Of a DNA stretch of 64,000 bases, positions 40,949 to 50,204 are shown piece after piece. Made by a program: the position numbers and the translations under genes. Position 1 is the first letter of the stretch, and every line of letters begins with the position of its first letter. Below the pieces are notes generated by a model. That model was not told where the DNA came from, ran no database searches, and worked only from the letters and a program-made list of their open reading frames with translations. The DNA comes from Bacteroidales bacterium (GTDB taxonomy: Bacteria; Bacteroidota; Bacteroidia; Bacteroidales; WCHB1-69), in the NCBI GenBank assembly GCA_024400635.1, contig JAKSMI010000006.1, positions 53,120 through 117,119 of the forward strand, in the 5' to 3' direction.

Positions 40949-42463
40949 TTATTTTTTTGCGCTATAATGACCAGGCAGCTTCCTCAACACCGCCGATGTG
41001 ATTTTTCCAACCAATTCTCTTTCACAATAACACATCACAACGACATACACCAACACGAGGCCCGTATTAAGGACGAGACGCCAAACAATACTCTCGGGAC
41101 AAATCAGTCCGGCAAAGAAATACAAACCTAATGCCAGGGCAAAATAGCCAAGCAAAGGGAGTATTTTGTATGGCACAGGCGCTTTTATTTGTCCGACAAT
41201 ATAAGACAACATCATACAGATGAAATAGCCGGCAAAACCACCCCACGCACAAGCAACATATCCGTATTTGGGAACAAAGATGAAGTTGATGGTCAACAAA
41301 GCGGCACAGCCAATCGCCGAAAAAATGGCACCCCACCAGGTCTGTTTGTTCAATTTGTACCAGAACGACAAATTAAAATAGATGCCCATAAATATTTCCG
41401 CCATCATCACAATGGGAACAACCTTTAATCCTTCCCAATAAGCATCTGATATAATGTATTTTAGAATATCAATATACATCATCACCAATAGGAATGCCAG
41501 CAAAGTCGTCATCACAAAATATTTCATCACAACGGCTTGCATTTCAGGACTGTTCTTATCTCGCTGTCCACCAAAAACAAAAGGTTCATATGCATAGCGG
41601 AATGCCTGCGTAAAAATGGCGATGATCATAGCAATTTTGACGCAAGCACCATATATGCCCAACTGCACTTCACCCTCCTGACCAGGCACGATGAATTTAT
41701 AACAAATCTTGTCTGCCACTTGATTTAAAATGCCGATAATGCCAAAAAGCAACAACGGCCACGTGTAACTCAGCATCTGCTTCAACAATTTTCCATCAAT
41801 GCCAAAACGCAATTTTTTCAGTTCGGGAATAAAACCAAAAGTAACGGCCCCCGTACAAATCAAGTTCACGACAAAAATATACCCCACTTGATAATCAGGA
41901 TTATACCACCCCATGAGCTGCGGGCACCGAACGTATAATGTTGGCGCAAGAAGAAAGATGAAAAGGTTGAGTCCAATGTTTGCAAAGATGAAAGACAGCT
42001 TGAGTGTTACAAATTTTATGGCTCGATTCTGATGGCGTAGCAATGCAAAGAGTATGGCTTGAAACGCGTCAAGAGCAACAACAGCTGCCATCATTCCAAG
42101 GTACTCAGGATGAGCGGCGTAACCCAATGCGTTTGCTATGGGCTGCAGGAAAGTCAGACAGGCACATAAAAACAGCAACGACACAACACCCACCGCACTC
42201 GCCGCCGTCGAAAAAGCCTTGTCCGCATCAACATCCTCGCGATTGGCGAAATAGAAAAAAGTCGTCTCCATGCCAAAGGTAAGCATTACCAACAAAAATG
42301 CCGTATATGCATAAATGTTGGTCACCACCCCATAACCACCCGACGCAGCAGTGATCTTATAGGTGTATAACGGCACAAGCAGGTAATTCAAAAATCGCCC
42401 AATAATGCTACTCAGTCCATAAATAGCAGTCTGGCCTGCCAGCTTTTTCAACGAATTCGCCAT
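40949..42463 (-). CDS. Polysaccharide/lipid flippase of the MATE-like (Wzx/MurJ) superfamily
   Basis: A 504-residue membrane protein with about 14 hydrophobic helices. It starts MANSLKKLAGQTAIYGLSSIIGRFLNYLLVPLYT, typical of bacteroidotal oligosaccharide flippases, with a later LNQVADKICYKFIVPGQEGEVQLGIYGACVKIAMIIAIFTQAFRYAYEPF stretch. These move undecaprenyl-linked sugars across the inner membrane. No glycosyltransferase cluster is nearby. The ATG at 42463 is preferred over one two codons upstream. Confidence 0.88.
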   Translation of the reverse strand: MANSLKKLAGQTAIYGLSSIIGRFLNYLLVPLYTYKITAASGGYGVVTNIYAYTAFLLVMLTFGMETTFFYFANREDVDADKAFSTAASAVGVVSLLFLCACLTFLQPIANALGYAAHPEYLGMMAAVVALDAFQAILFALLRHQNRAIKFVTLKLSFIFANIGLNLFIFLLAPTLYVRCPQLMGWYNPDYQVGYIFVVNLICTGAVTFGFIPELKKLRFGIDGKLLKQMLSYTWPLLLFGIIGILNQVADKICYKFIVPGQEGEVQLGIYGACVKIAMIIAIFTQAFRYAYEPFVFGGQRDKNSPEMQAVVMKYFVMTTLLAFLLVMMYIDILKYIISDAYWEGLKVVPIVMMAEIFMGIYFNLSFWYKLNKQTWWGAIFSAIGCAALLTINFIFVPKYGYVACAWGGFAGYFICMMLSYIVGQIKAPVPYKILPLLGYFALALGLYFFAGLICPESIVWRLVLNTGLVLVYVVVMCYCERELVGKITSAVLRKLPGHYSAKK

Positions 42464-42509
42464 AATCAAATATCTTACTTAATTAAATAAAATACTGATA
42501 TTTAAATAA

Positions 42510-44237
42510 TTAGAATGATGTTGTAATTGATAATCCCATACCGAAAGAAGCTGGTACCGATCGGCAAACGCCACCAACACACAAGATACCTTCGCGCGTC
42601 TTGCCGAAATTCAACGAGATACGAGTGGTGTTCCAAACGAACGCCGCTGAAATGTTGTAGTAATGAATGCGCATTGATTTTTCGGAATTTCCATAATTCC
42701 ACTGGTCGCCAACGGAGATAAACCATTTCGGACTGATGGAATATTCGAGCATACCATACAGCCAACTACCTTTATCTTGCTTTGTATAAAGATGTTGCAA
42801 CTCCAATCTCAAGGCATGTTTTGGGGTAATCTTGCAAGTCAAGTCAGAAGAGACCAAATGACCTGCCATCATTCCACCATGGCCTTGCAAAACATCCATA
42901 TTATAGGTAATGAAATTATATGCTAAAATCAATTTCCACCTTTTATCAAAGCGATGACTAAATTCGATGCCCACATCCTGATACAGCAAATCCTTTCCAA
43001 ATTTGAAGAATTTGGAGTCGTAACCATCAGTTCCCGACATTGTTCCCAATGAATCGGCCATAGCGACTGGCGACCTGTCTATATCGTGGAAACGAGAGTA
43101 GTTGAAAGTGATGTCCGTGCCGTATTTGCCACCAAGTTTGGTCTTTTTTGGAATTTGGTAATTGATTTGCACCTGAGCCCCAATTTGTCCATTGTTCTGG
43201 CTGGCATAACTGTAATTGCTGATCAGCTGATACGAATACTGTCGGTTAATGGCAGGAATGTAATTAATGGCCAACACCGGCGTTTTTGCGAGTGCAAAGC
43301 GTTGTGACCGGAAATCCATATTGTCGGAACGGATAAACGAGGCCGACACACCCAGGCCTTTCATCGAATAGGTCGCCGACAAGAATAATGCATTACCTTT
43401 TTTATAGATAAATTTATTCGTGGCATTAGGATCCTGCATTTTCTGGGCAAATTCAGCGTCAAGGCGGAAACCCTTGTAACCAAAATTCAGTCGGGTACTC
43501 CAAACGGGCACATTGGCAGGAATCTTATCCGATGTAATGATACCCGTACACTCCTCTTCGCTGCCAGGATAAAGCGTAATATATATGTCACTTTCAGATT
43601 TTTCATAGCGGCTCACGAAACTTCCCCCGATAGTGGCAGTAAAACCATGATCACTGATGGTGGGAAAAATCTCGCCGAAGGCAAACTCACCATCCAAGCC
43701 ACGAACGTAATCATTGCGATTCGCATAATTGAAATCGAAATTATTACGCTGAATACCCCAAACACCTTTCAAATATATACCTTTATAAGGAGTAACTTTC
43801 ACACGGGCTCCCAACAGACTATTGTCAATGCCCAACTGGCGGTCTTCATAGGATCGCAAGGTGAAGCCATTGCCAAATTGTTCATAAAAAGTACCTGCCG
43901 TCACCTGAATAAAATCATTCTTATAATCCGCATAATAACGCGTCAAACCCTGACCTTTATAATTGATTTTTTCAAAGTCGATTAAAGGAAAGGAATAAAA
44001 TTCGTACTGGGCACCGATGGTAAAACCTCCTATGTTATACATCAGACTAAGGTACGTATTGGCTCGCACTTTAGAATCCACAGGTTCCGCGCCAATAAGA
44101 GAATCCGGAATATAATACATGCCATTGAAACCAAATTCCCCACTGATTTTTCCGTTACCGACGACATGCTGGGCTTGCGTGGCAAAAGTCAGTCCTGCCA
44201 AAAGGACAAACAGTACAAAATGTTTTTTATGAGACAT
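42510..44237 (-). CDS. DUF6029 outer-membrane beta-barrel-like protein
   Basis: A 575-residue secreted protein with a signal peptide (VLLAGLTFATQAQ). The mature chain is built of alternating short strands with aromatic girdles (YYADYKNDFIQVTAGTFYEQFGNGF, GIYLKGVWGIQRNNFDFNYAN) and ends in an outer-membrane-type strand (SFGMGLSITTSF). It resembles the DUF6029 family of bacteroidotal porin-like proteins. Substrate is unknown. It lies 6 bases after the TlpA-like gene, in one operon. Confidence 0.78.
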   Translation of the reverse strand: MSHKKHFVLFVLLAGLTFATQAQHVVGNGKISGEFGFNGMYYIPDSLIGAEPVDSKVRANTYLSLMYNIGGFTIGAQYEFYSFPLIDFEKINYKGQGLTRYYADYKNDFIQVTAGTFYEQFGNGFTLRSYEDRQLGIDNSLLGARVKVTPYKGIYLKGVWGIQRNNFDFNYANRNDYVRGLDGEFAFGEIFPTISDHGFTATIGGSFVSRYEKSESDIYITLYPGSEEECTGIITSDKIPANVPVWSTRLNFGYKGFRLDAEFAQKMQDPNATNKFIYKKGNALFLSATYSMKGLGVSASFIRSDNMDFRSQRFALAKTPVLAINYIPAINRQYSYQLISNYSYASQNNGQIGAQVQINYQIPKKTKLGGKYGTDITFNYSRFHDIDRSPVAMADSLGTMSGTDGYDSKFFKFGKDLLYQDVGIEFSHRFDKRWKLILAYNFITYNMDVLQGHGGMMAGHLVSSDLTCKITPKHALRLELQHLYTKQDKGSWLYGMLEYSISPKWFISVGDQWNYGNSEKSMRIHYYNISAAFVWNTTRISLNFGKTREGILCVGGVCRSVPASFGMGLSITTSF

Positions 44238-44243
44238 ATACGA

Positions 44244-44753
44244 TTATTTGACAAGTTTTAAAATTTCTTGATAGACTTCCTCTTCAGAACCTGGAGCATA
44301 AGATGAATGTTGCCAAACGATTTCACCTTTCCCGTTGAGGATACAAAGATACGGCACGTCAGGAACATTCATAGCACGCTTGAAATCCGAGTTAATATCC
44401 TGAAGGACTACGTATTCCCAACCTCTACCATTAACAAAAGGAGCTACCTTGGCAGCAGTACGGGTGTCATCGACAGAAATGGCATATAATTTAACGCCTG
44501 TTTCTTCCACCCAATCATCATAAACATCTGCAATGGCTAAGAGTTCGGCAACACATGGTTTGCACCACGTAGCCCACAAACTGATGATGACAGGTTTGCC
44601 GTCATTGGCGATTTCACTGGTATTAAATACAGTTCCATCAAGGGTTTTCAAATCGACAGAAGGAAGTGTCGGATACTTTTTCTCTTTGGTTTCTTGTGCA
44701 TATATCACTGAAACAGAAAGAATTAAACTCAAAATAAAAACAATTTTTTTCAT
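44244..44753 (-). CDS. TlpA-like thiol-disulfide oxidoreductase
   Basis: A 169-residue exported thioredoxin-fold protein. A signal peptide (MKKIVFILSLILSVSVIYAQ) precedes the domain, whose active site is WATWCKPC (Cys64, Cys67), with the cis-Pro loop in VPDVPYLCIL. The start at 44753 is chosen because upstream in-frame codons contain the promoter. It probably reduces periplasmic disulfides, possibly for the barrel protein encoded next. Confidence 0.92.
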   Translation of the reverse strand: MKKIVFILSLILSVSVIYAQETKEKKYPTLPSVDLKTLDGTVFNTSEIANDGKPVIISLWATWCKPCVAELLAIADVYDDWVEETGVKLYAISVDDTRTAAKVAPFVNGRGWEYVVLQDINSDFKRAMNVPDVPYLCILNGKGEIVWQHSSYAPGSEEEVYQEILKLVK

Positions 44754-44790
44754 AATGAATAAAATTTCAAAAAAAACGAATTTCAAAGTA

Positions 44791-44820
44791 CAAAGATACA
44801 ACAAAGATATGAAATAGCAA
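44791..44820 (-). promoter_or_regulatory. Promoter of the tlpA-like operon
   Basis: On the minus strand TTG (44820-44818), 19 bases, then TATCTTTG (44798-44791). A second TATCTTTG sits at 44809-44802. The spacing is ideal for the phylum. Confidence 0.7.
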
Positions 44821-44947
44821 CAGAAGTTTAATTTTTTATTTCCATGCAGATTCAACTCAAGAATTAACATCGTTTTTTTTGATTCTTACCATCATTCCTC
44901 TAAAGAAAACATTCCTTATTCACTGGCGAAAACTCCGAAATTTTATG

Positions 44948-44955
44948 TAAGTTTG
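44948..44955 (+). promoter_or_regulatory. Promoter -7 element of the radical SAM gene
   Basis: TAAGTTTG, 21 bases before the ATG at 44976. Confidence 0.5.
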
Positions 44956-44975
44956 CATTCGTAAATAATAGAGTT

Positions 44976-45863
44976 ATGACTTTCAAGCAGTTTTCAATGG
45001 AGCGTTTTGGAGAAATAGTGCAAAAAATCCCCGTTGACGCTGGCTTTACCTGCCCCAACCGCGATGGAAAAGTGGGGACGAATGGATGTACGTTCTGCCG
45101 CAACGACGCCTTCACTCCACGCTACTGCTCCAACAAAAAAAGCATTGTCGAACAAATCTCTGACGGCATAGAATTTCACCAGCGAAGAGGTCGTAAAAGC
45201 GATGGTTATCTCGCTTACTTCCAATCCTTTTCCAACACTTACGCCTCACTTGAAAAACTAAAATCAATATACCAACCGGCTATTGACCACCCCCAAGTCA
45301 GAGGCATTGTCATCGGCACTCGCCCCGACTGCATCGACGACGAAAAGCTCGATTATTTTGCAGAACTCAACCAACAGAAATTCGTTTCCATAGAATACGG
45401 CATCGAAAGCTGCAACGACACCACGCTACAACGTATCCACCGTGGCCACGACTTTGCCACCTCAGCCGCAGCCGTCGCTAAAACGGTGCAGCGCGGACTT
45501 TTCACCGGAGGTCACTTCATTATCGGATTACCTGGCGAAACTCGCCAAGACTGGTTAAACAACATTCAACAAATCAATCAGTTAAAAATTGGCAGTATCA
45601 AATTTCACCAACTGCAAATCTTCAAAGATACTGCAATGGAAAAGGATTTTGTATTGCATCCTTCTGATTTTCATCAATTTAGCATTGACGAATACGTGGA
45701 CTTGATGGTCGATTTCGTAGAAATGCTGAATCCCAACGTCGTCATCGAACGCTTTGCATCGGAAGTTCCACCGCAATACCTGGCCCTCAACCCGTGGAAA
45801 GGCATTCGTTATGACGTCATTCTTCAGAAAATAAGAATGAAATTGAAAGAAAGACGTCTCTAA
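44976..45863 (+). CDS. TIGR01212-family (YhcC-like) radical SAM protein
   Basis: A 295-residue radical SAM enzyme. The Fe-S motif is in CPNRDGKVGTNGCTFCRNDAF, with the long first loop of the YhcC family. Other features are VIGTRPDCIDDEKLDYF, SIEYGIESCNDTTLQRIHRGHDF and FHQLQIFKDTAMEKDF. It probably modifies RNA or a protein in the cytoplasm; the reaction is not known with certainty. It stands alone, convergent with the GH92 gene. Confidence 0.92.
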   Translation: MTFKQFSMERFGEIVQKIPVDAGFTCPNRDGKVGTNGCTFCRNDAFTPRYCSNKKSIVEQISDGIEFHQRRGRKSDGYLAYFQSFSNTYASLEKLKSIYQPAIDHPQVRGIVIGTRPDCIDDEKLDYFAELNQQKFVSIEYGIESCNDTTLQRIHRGHDFATSAAAVAKTVQRGLFTGGHFIIGLPGETRQDWLNNIQQINQLKIGSIKFHQLQIFKDTAMEKDFVLHPSDFHQFSIDEYVDLMVDFVEMLNPNVVIERFASEVPPQYLALNPWKGIRYDVILQKIRMKLKERRL

Positions 45864-45867
45864 TATT

Positions 45868-48867
45868 TTATTTCACAATAATTTCGTCAATAAAAGTGTG
45901 GCTTTTGCCACCAGCACCCATATGCCAATCAGGCAGCGTGCCAAAGGTCTTTGCCTTGATATGCACATAGCGACATTCAGCCTTCTTCTCAACAGTATAC
46001 AATTGTGTTTGAGCTTCATAATCATCTGCGGGAATGCGATTTACATAGGTTCCATAGGGAATAAAATCAACGTTGTCATCGGATATTTCCACCGTCATTT
46101 CTGTCGGAAAGACAACCCAGGCACGCGTATCCTGCAAAAAACTTGCCGACACACTTTCAATCTCTTTCACTTTGTTCAAATCGATGGTGGCATCAAAATC
46201 AATGCCATAATAACCTTGCCAACCACCCAAACGGAAATTACTGCTGCCACGAATGCCGTCCAAAACCGCATTGTCACCGCTGGCTGGATACATTTCTTCG
46301 TAAGGAGCATTTAATGTAACCTTTTGATCTTGAGCAAATTTATAAAAATCAGCCTCAACAATCGGACTAAAACCCGTCTGCGGATTGAAACTTACCGCTT
46401 TCACATGCGTGTTTTCTTTGATGGTAATGGGCCCGTTGTAAGCGTGCTCCTTCGATTTCAGAGGCGTACTCCCATCCAATGTATAAAAAATCTTATCTGT
46501 TTGCGCCGGATAAACAAAATTCTTATCAGTTTTATTTTCAGAAGAATACAATTGAATATCAAAAGTCATTTCATCTGGAAAACTTTGTTTATCAGCCACG
46601 ATGACAGGAACGATGGTGGTGGTAGCCTCGATACGATTTTCTGGAAGATTACCCTTGCCGACGCCCCATTTTTTCGATGGTTTTAGTCCCATCACAAAAT
46701 CTATCTGACCGCCATCTTTCAGTTCGTCATAAGTAATATATGAACGATTGAATTTGCTTCCATCAAGTGTTGCCGATTGCACATAGCAAGATTCTCTCGT
46801 GCGATTTTTAGTCGTGATGACGAATTGTTTCCCGTTTTCCAAATGGATAGTCACCTTATCAAAAACGGGACTACCGATGATATATTTGTTGTCGCCTGGA
46901 CAAACGGGGTAAAAACCAATGCTGCTCATGACGTACCAAGCCGACATCTGTCCGCAGTCTTCATTTCCACAAAGTCCGTCGGGTTCAGGAGTATAGAGAG
47001 TATAGAGGATTTTGTTGACCATTTCTTGCGTTTTCCAGGGTTTTCCAAGATAATTGTAAAGATAGGCGGCATGGTGGCTGGGTTCGTTGCCGTGGGCATA
47101 TTGTCCGATAAGGCCAGTCACGTCAGACTGGTTTCTGCCGCTCATCACAGAAGAACTGCCAAAGAGCGTATCAAGGAATCGCTCTGCCACAACACTGCCC
47201 CCTATCAAATCGACATACGTATTGAAATCGTGGGGAACATATGTCGAATACTGCCAACAATTGGCCTCCGTATAATGATTATTGATTTCCGTCGGATCAA
47301 AGGGTTGAATGAAGGCACCATTGGCTTTGGCGTGCATGAAGCCTGCCGGATCCAACACATTTTTGTAAGACTGCGCCCGCTTCATGAATTCATTATAAAC
47401 ATCATCCTGTCCTAAATCCTTAGCCAACTGAGCAATACACCAGTCGTCATAAGCATATTCCAAAGTTTTAGATACAGATTCGTGCTCTTTGTCAGCCGGA
47501 ACATATCCGTAGCGGGCCAACTCCGGACGTCCAAGTTTATTGAGTTTTGCACTTGCCACCATTGCCTGCAGCAACTGATACTTTTCATATTCCGTATAAT
47601 CATTTAGGATTCCTTTTTGATAGGCATCATAAATTACTGAAACACTGTGATAACCAATCATACACCATGTCTCGTAGGCGGCCAGTTCCCAGACGGGCAA
47701 CACACCACCCTGCTCATAATTTCGCATAAAAGTATAAATGAAATCCTTGGTACGCTGACGGTCAATGAGCGTCAAAAGCGGATGCAATGCACGATAGGTA
47801 TCCCACAAAGAAAAAACGGTATAAACCTTATTATCATTTTTGGCAGAATATACGAGACCATCGTGCCCCCGATATTTTCCATTGAGGTCTGTAAAAATAT
47901 TGGGCGATATAAAGCAATGATACAAAGCAGTATAAAAATTCTCCTTCAGCGTTTCATCCTCAGTTTCCACAACGATTTTTCCCAATTCACGATTCCAGCA
48001 TTGGCGAGCTTCATAATGGACCTTGTCAAAGTCAAAATCAATGATTTCCGCTTGGTTATACTTTGCATCATCAAGATTTTGTGCGGCGGTTGACAAAGCC
48101 ACTTTCGCCACTACTTTTTCGCAATCTTCCGAAAAATAAACCACTGCCTTACAATTGGTTCCTTGTATGGCATCGACAGAATCCACCTTTTTGTCGTCGA
48201 CATAAAAATCTATTTTTTCAATATTTTGCGAAAACAATATGGAAAAATTCAATCTCTGGTGTTCATTCCAAGCCTTGGAATCGCGCAATCCAATGATGCT
48301 TTTATTATTTTTATCGTACTTGATAACGCTATTGAGGACCATATCACGGTGTTTCAGGTCGATGATTACACCTTTGGCATTCTGATTATTGTATGTATAG
48401 CGGTGAACACCAACGTGTTTCGAGCATGTGAGTTCAACTTTGATATTGTATTTGTCAAGTAAAACCGAATAATAGCCAGCTTCCGCGATTTCGTTTTTAT
48501 GGGAAAACGGCGAGCAATATTCACTGTTGACGACGGATGGCGTGCCCGAAAAAGGCATAAGTAAGATATCACCATAATCCGAGCATCCGGTACCACTAAG
48601 GTGCGTATGACTAAAGCCATAGATAACATTGTCGGAATAATGGTATGCGGAGCAACCGTCCCAGCCGTCAAGTCGAGTATCTGGGCTAAGCTGAACGGCC
48701 CCAAACGGAACTGTAGCGCCCGGGAATGTATGTCCATGAAAATCTGTGCCTACCAACGGCCTAACAAACCGCGCATAATCGGTTTGGGCATCATTTATCC
48801 CACTTTTTTGAGCCTGAAGAGCTATATTAACGAATACGAATAATGACAGGAAGACAATACGTTTCAT
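45868..48867 (-). CDS. GH92 exo-alpha-mannosidase
   Basis: A 999-residue secreted Ca-dependent exo-alpha-mannosidase with a signal peptide (MKRIVFLSLFVFVNIALQAQ). The N-terminal sandwich begins YARFVRPLVGTDFHGHTFPGATVPFG. The (alpha/alpha)6 domain includes the family motif GNEDCGQMSAWYVMSSIGFYPVCPG. C-terminal additions are a chitobiase-like segment (YTLDGSTPLKSKEHAYNGPI) and an F5/8-type discoidin-like module (GWQGYYGIDFDATIDLNKVKEI). GH92 enzymes trim alpha-mannans and N-glycans of hosts and yeast. No SusC/SusD pair is nearby, so it is not in a standard utilisation locus. Confidence 0.93.
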   Translation of the reverse strand: MKRIVFLSLFVFVNIALQAQKSGINDAQTDYARFVRPLVGTDFHGHTFPGATVPFGAVQLSPDTRLDGWDGCSAYHYSDNVIYGFSHTHLSGTGCSDYGDILLMPFSGTPSVVNSEYCSPFSHKNEIAEAGYYSVLLDKYNIKVELTCSKHVGVHRYTYNNQNAKGVIIDLKHRDMVLNSVIKYDKNNKSIIGLRDSKAWNEHQRLNFSILFSQNIEKIDFYVDDKKVDSVDAIQGTNCKAVVYFSEDCEKVVAKVALSTAAQNLDDAKYNQAEIIDFDFDKVHYEARQCWNRELGKIVVETEDETLKENFYTALYHCFISPNIFTDLNGKYRGHDGLVYSAKNDNKVYTVFSLWDTYRALHPLLTLIDRQRTKDFIYTFMRNYEQGGVLPVWELAAYETWCMIGYHSVSVIYDAYQKGILNDYTEYEKYQLLQAMVASAKLNKLGRPELARYGYVPADKEHESVSKTLEYAYDDWCIAQLAKDLGQDDVYNEFMKRAQSYKNVLDPAGFMHAKANGAFIQPFDPTEINNHYTEANCWQYSTYVPHDFNTYVDLIGGSVVAERFLDTLFGSSSVMSGRNQSDVTGLIGQYAHGNEPSHHAAYLYNYLGKPWKTQEMVNKILYTLYTPEPDGLCGNEDCGQMSAWYVMSSIGFYPVCPGDNKYIIGSPVFDKVTIHLENGKQFVITTKNRTRESCYVQSATLDGSKFNRSYITYDELKDGGQIDFVMGLKPSKKWGVGKGNLPENRIEATTTIVPVIVADKQSFPDEMTFDIQLYSSENKTDKNFVYPAQTDKIFYTLDGSTPLKSKEHAYNGPITIKENTHVKAVSFNPQTGFSPIVEADFYKFAQDQKVTLNAPYEEMYPASGDNAVLDGIRGSSNFRLGGWQGYYGIDFDATIDLNKVKEIESVSASFLQDTRAWVVFPTEMTVEISDDNVDFIPYGTYVNRIPADDYEAQTQLYTVEKKAECRYVHIKAKTFGTLPDWHMGAGGKSHTFIDEIIVK

Positions 48868-48898
48868 AGGTGTGTTTTTTGGATTATAATTGTCGTTG

Positions 48899-48906
48899 CA
48901 AACTTA
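48899..48906 (-). promoter_or_regulatory. Promoter -7 element of the GH92 gene
   Basis: On the minus strand TAAGTTTG (48906-48899), 31 bases before the GH92 ATG. Confidence 0.55.
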
Positions 48907-48944
48907 CATAAATTTTGTGGACTTTTCACTTCCCTCGGAAATTT

Positions 48945-49085
48945 CTTTAACTCCGTCCCCGGTTACTATGTTGTGGTGTCTTTCAGACACTGCCGCCTCT
49001 ATGTCACAATACCGGCAGCACCTCCTACGTCGGTGCAAGCGGTTACTCAAATACTGCCCTTCAGGCAGAACAAAATCTCGTCTCC
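48945..49085 (-). repeat. Dispersed palindrome element, copy d
   Basis: In reverse orientation it carries GTGTCTGAAAGACAC, CACAACATAGTAACCGGG, GACGGAGT and a TGCCCTTCAGGCA palindrome, the same order as in copy c after mltG. Confidence 0.7.
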
Positions 49086-49312
49086 CCATTACTCCCTAAT
49101 CACAGATCACACACATCCCCTAATCACAAATGCTCCAGAGACACACAAAACAAGACATCGTCACAATTTCTCGATTTTCCTCCGAAAGAATTCTTAAAAT
49201 TTCAAAACCTCAAAGTGGTAATTTGTTAATTTATTTATAATTTACTGATTATCACACTTGAAAAATCTTATTACAAATGGTTATTTTTTTATTTTTATTA
49301 TTTTTATTTTTA

Positions 49313-49320
49313 TACTTTTG
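49313..49320 (+). promoter_or_regulatory. Promoter -7 element of the small secreted protein
   Basis: TACTTTTG in a T-rich tract, 197 bases before the ATG at 49517. The unusually long leader includes AAAGGAAAGGAGGGCAACGC (49393-49412), which is far from the start codon. Confidence 0.5.
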
Positions 49321-49516
49321 CGTTGATGAAATACGAATCAAAAGGACTAGCAATCCATAACACAAGATATTTCATTTATAATACAAACCAAAGGAAAGGA
49401 GGGCAACGCTTGCAGGGTCAACAATCAGGAATATTCATTAAATAAACAAAATATTTATCTAATGAATAGAATTTAGCATATTAACAAATTAATAATTTTA
49501 AAAAAACAAACGGATT

Positions 49517-50104
49517 ATGAAAAGAATAGCTTTATTAGTTTTGTTAGCCTTTATGGTTGCACCAGCATTCAACAAAATCGCCAATGCGGCAGAACCGCCC
49601 GTCTACACCTTGAGTGTTGAAAAATCAAACGGTGGGTTCTTTGCTTTATTTAATTTATATGGCAACGTAAGTTACAATGAAAATTACGTTACGCAAATAA
49701 ATACAATTGACGCTCAATTGCGTTGCACCGGCAGAGGATTTTCACCGTGTCGCGTGCCAGAAGATGCTGGCACCATCGCACTACCAACCAACAATCTGGT
49801 TCTTCCCGGTATTCTTCCGGCCAATGCTCAAACTTCCTTCGCCAATGAAATCAATGCCATGATTGAGGAGAGCGAAAACAAGTTTGAAGCAGGAATTTAT
49901 GACGGTTCTAAAACAAAAAAAGTACTGCTACCACAAAACAACCTCAACACCAGCGCAGCAAGAAACAATGGCAGCGTCAGTCGCAACAATGTCAACAGCC
50001 GTCCGCTCATTGTTTACACTTCAAATTGGAAATATGACAGCAAGGGTGATGGCAAAATGAAAATCAACGTTTATAAGATGGACTCTTCCCTCATCGGATT
50101 CTAA
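49517..50104 (+). CDS. Secreted protein of unknown function
   Basis: A 195-residue protein with a signal peptide (MKRIALLVLLAFMVAPAFNKIANA). The mature part begins AEPPVYTLSVEKSNGGFFALFNLYGNVSYN, contains the pair CTGRGFSPC (a possible disulfide), a Pro/Leu-rich stretch (IALPTNNLVLPGILPANAQ) and a terminal strand region (RPLIVYTSNWKYDSKGDGKMKINVYKM). I do not recognise a family, and there is no T9SS sorting domain. It has its own promoter, long leader and terminator, so it is a single-gene unit. Confidence 0.7.
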   Translation: MKRIALLVLLAFMVAPAFNKIANAAEPPVYTLSVEKSNGGFFALFNLYGNVSYNENYVTQINTIDAQLRCTGRGFSPCRVPEDAGTIALPTNNLVLPGILPANAQTSFANEINAMIEESENKFEAGIYDGSKTKKVLLPQNNLNTSAARNNGSVSRNNVNSRPLIVYTSNWKYDSKGDGKMKINVYKMDSSLIGF

Positions 50105-50115
50105 CATTTAATTTC

Positions 50116-50148
50116 AAGGGGAAATTGGAATTTCAATTTCCCCTTTTG
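50116..50148 (+). terminator. Terminator of the small secreted protein gene
   Basis: AAGGGGAAATTG (50116-50127), a 6-base loop, CAATTTCCCCTT (50134-50145), then TT. A perfect 12-bp stem. Confidence 0.88.
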
Positions 50149-50181
50149 CAATTTTATCCCATATAAATAAAAACATTTGTG

Positions 50182-50189
50182 TACTTTTG
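50182..50189 (+). promoter_or_regulatory. Promoter -7 element of the thioredoxin-like protein gene
   Basis: TACTTTTG ends 15 bases before the ATG at 50205. An in-frame TTG at 50187 lies inside this element and is therefore excluded as the start. Confidence 0.6.
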
Positions 50190-50204
50190 CCTAAAAAACA
50201 TCTT

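Larger units (their letters stand above)
48907..49516. other. Long gap with a dispersed repeat and a long leader
   Basis: About 610 bases without a gene. The left third is a reverse copy of the dispersed palindrome element. The right part has A/T-rich DNA, a TACTTTTG promoter at 49313-49320 and a 196-base leader before the small secreted protein. Short open frames here follow the repeat and look non-coding. Confidence 0.6.
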
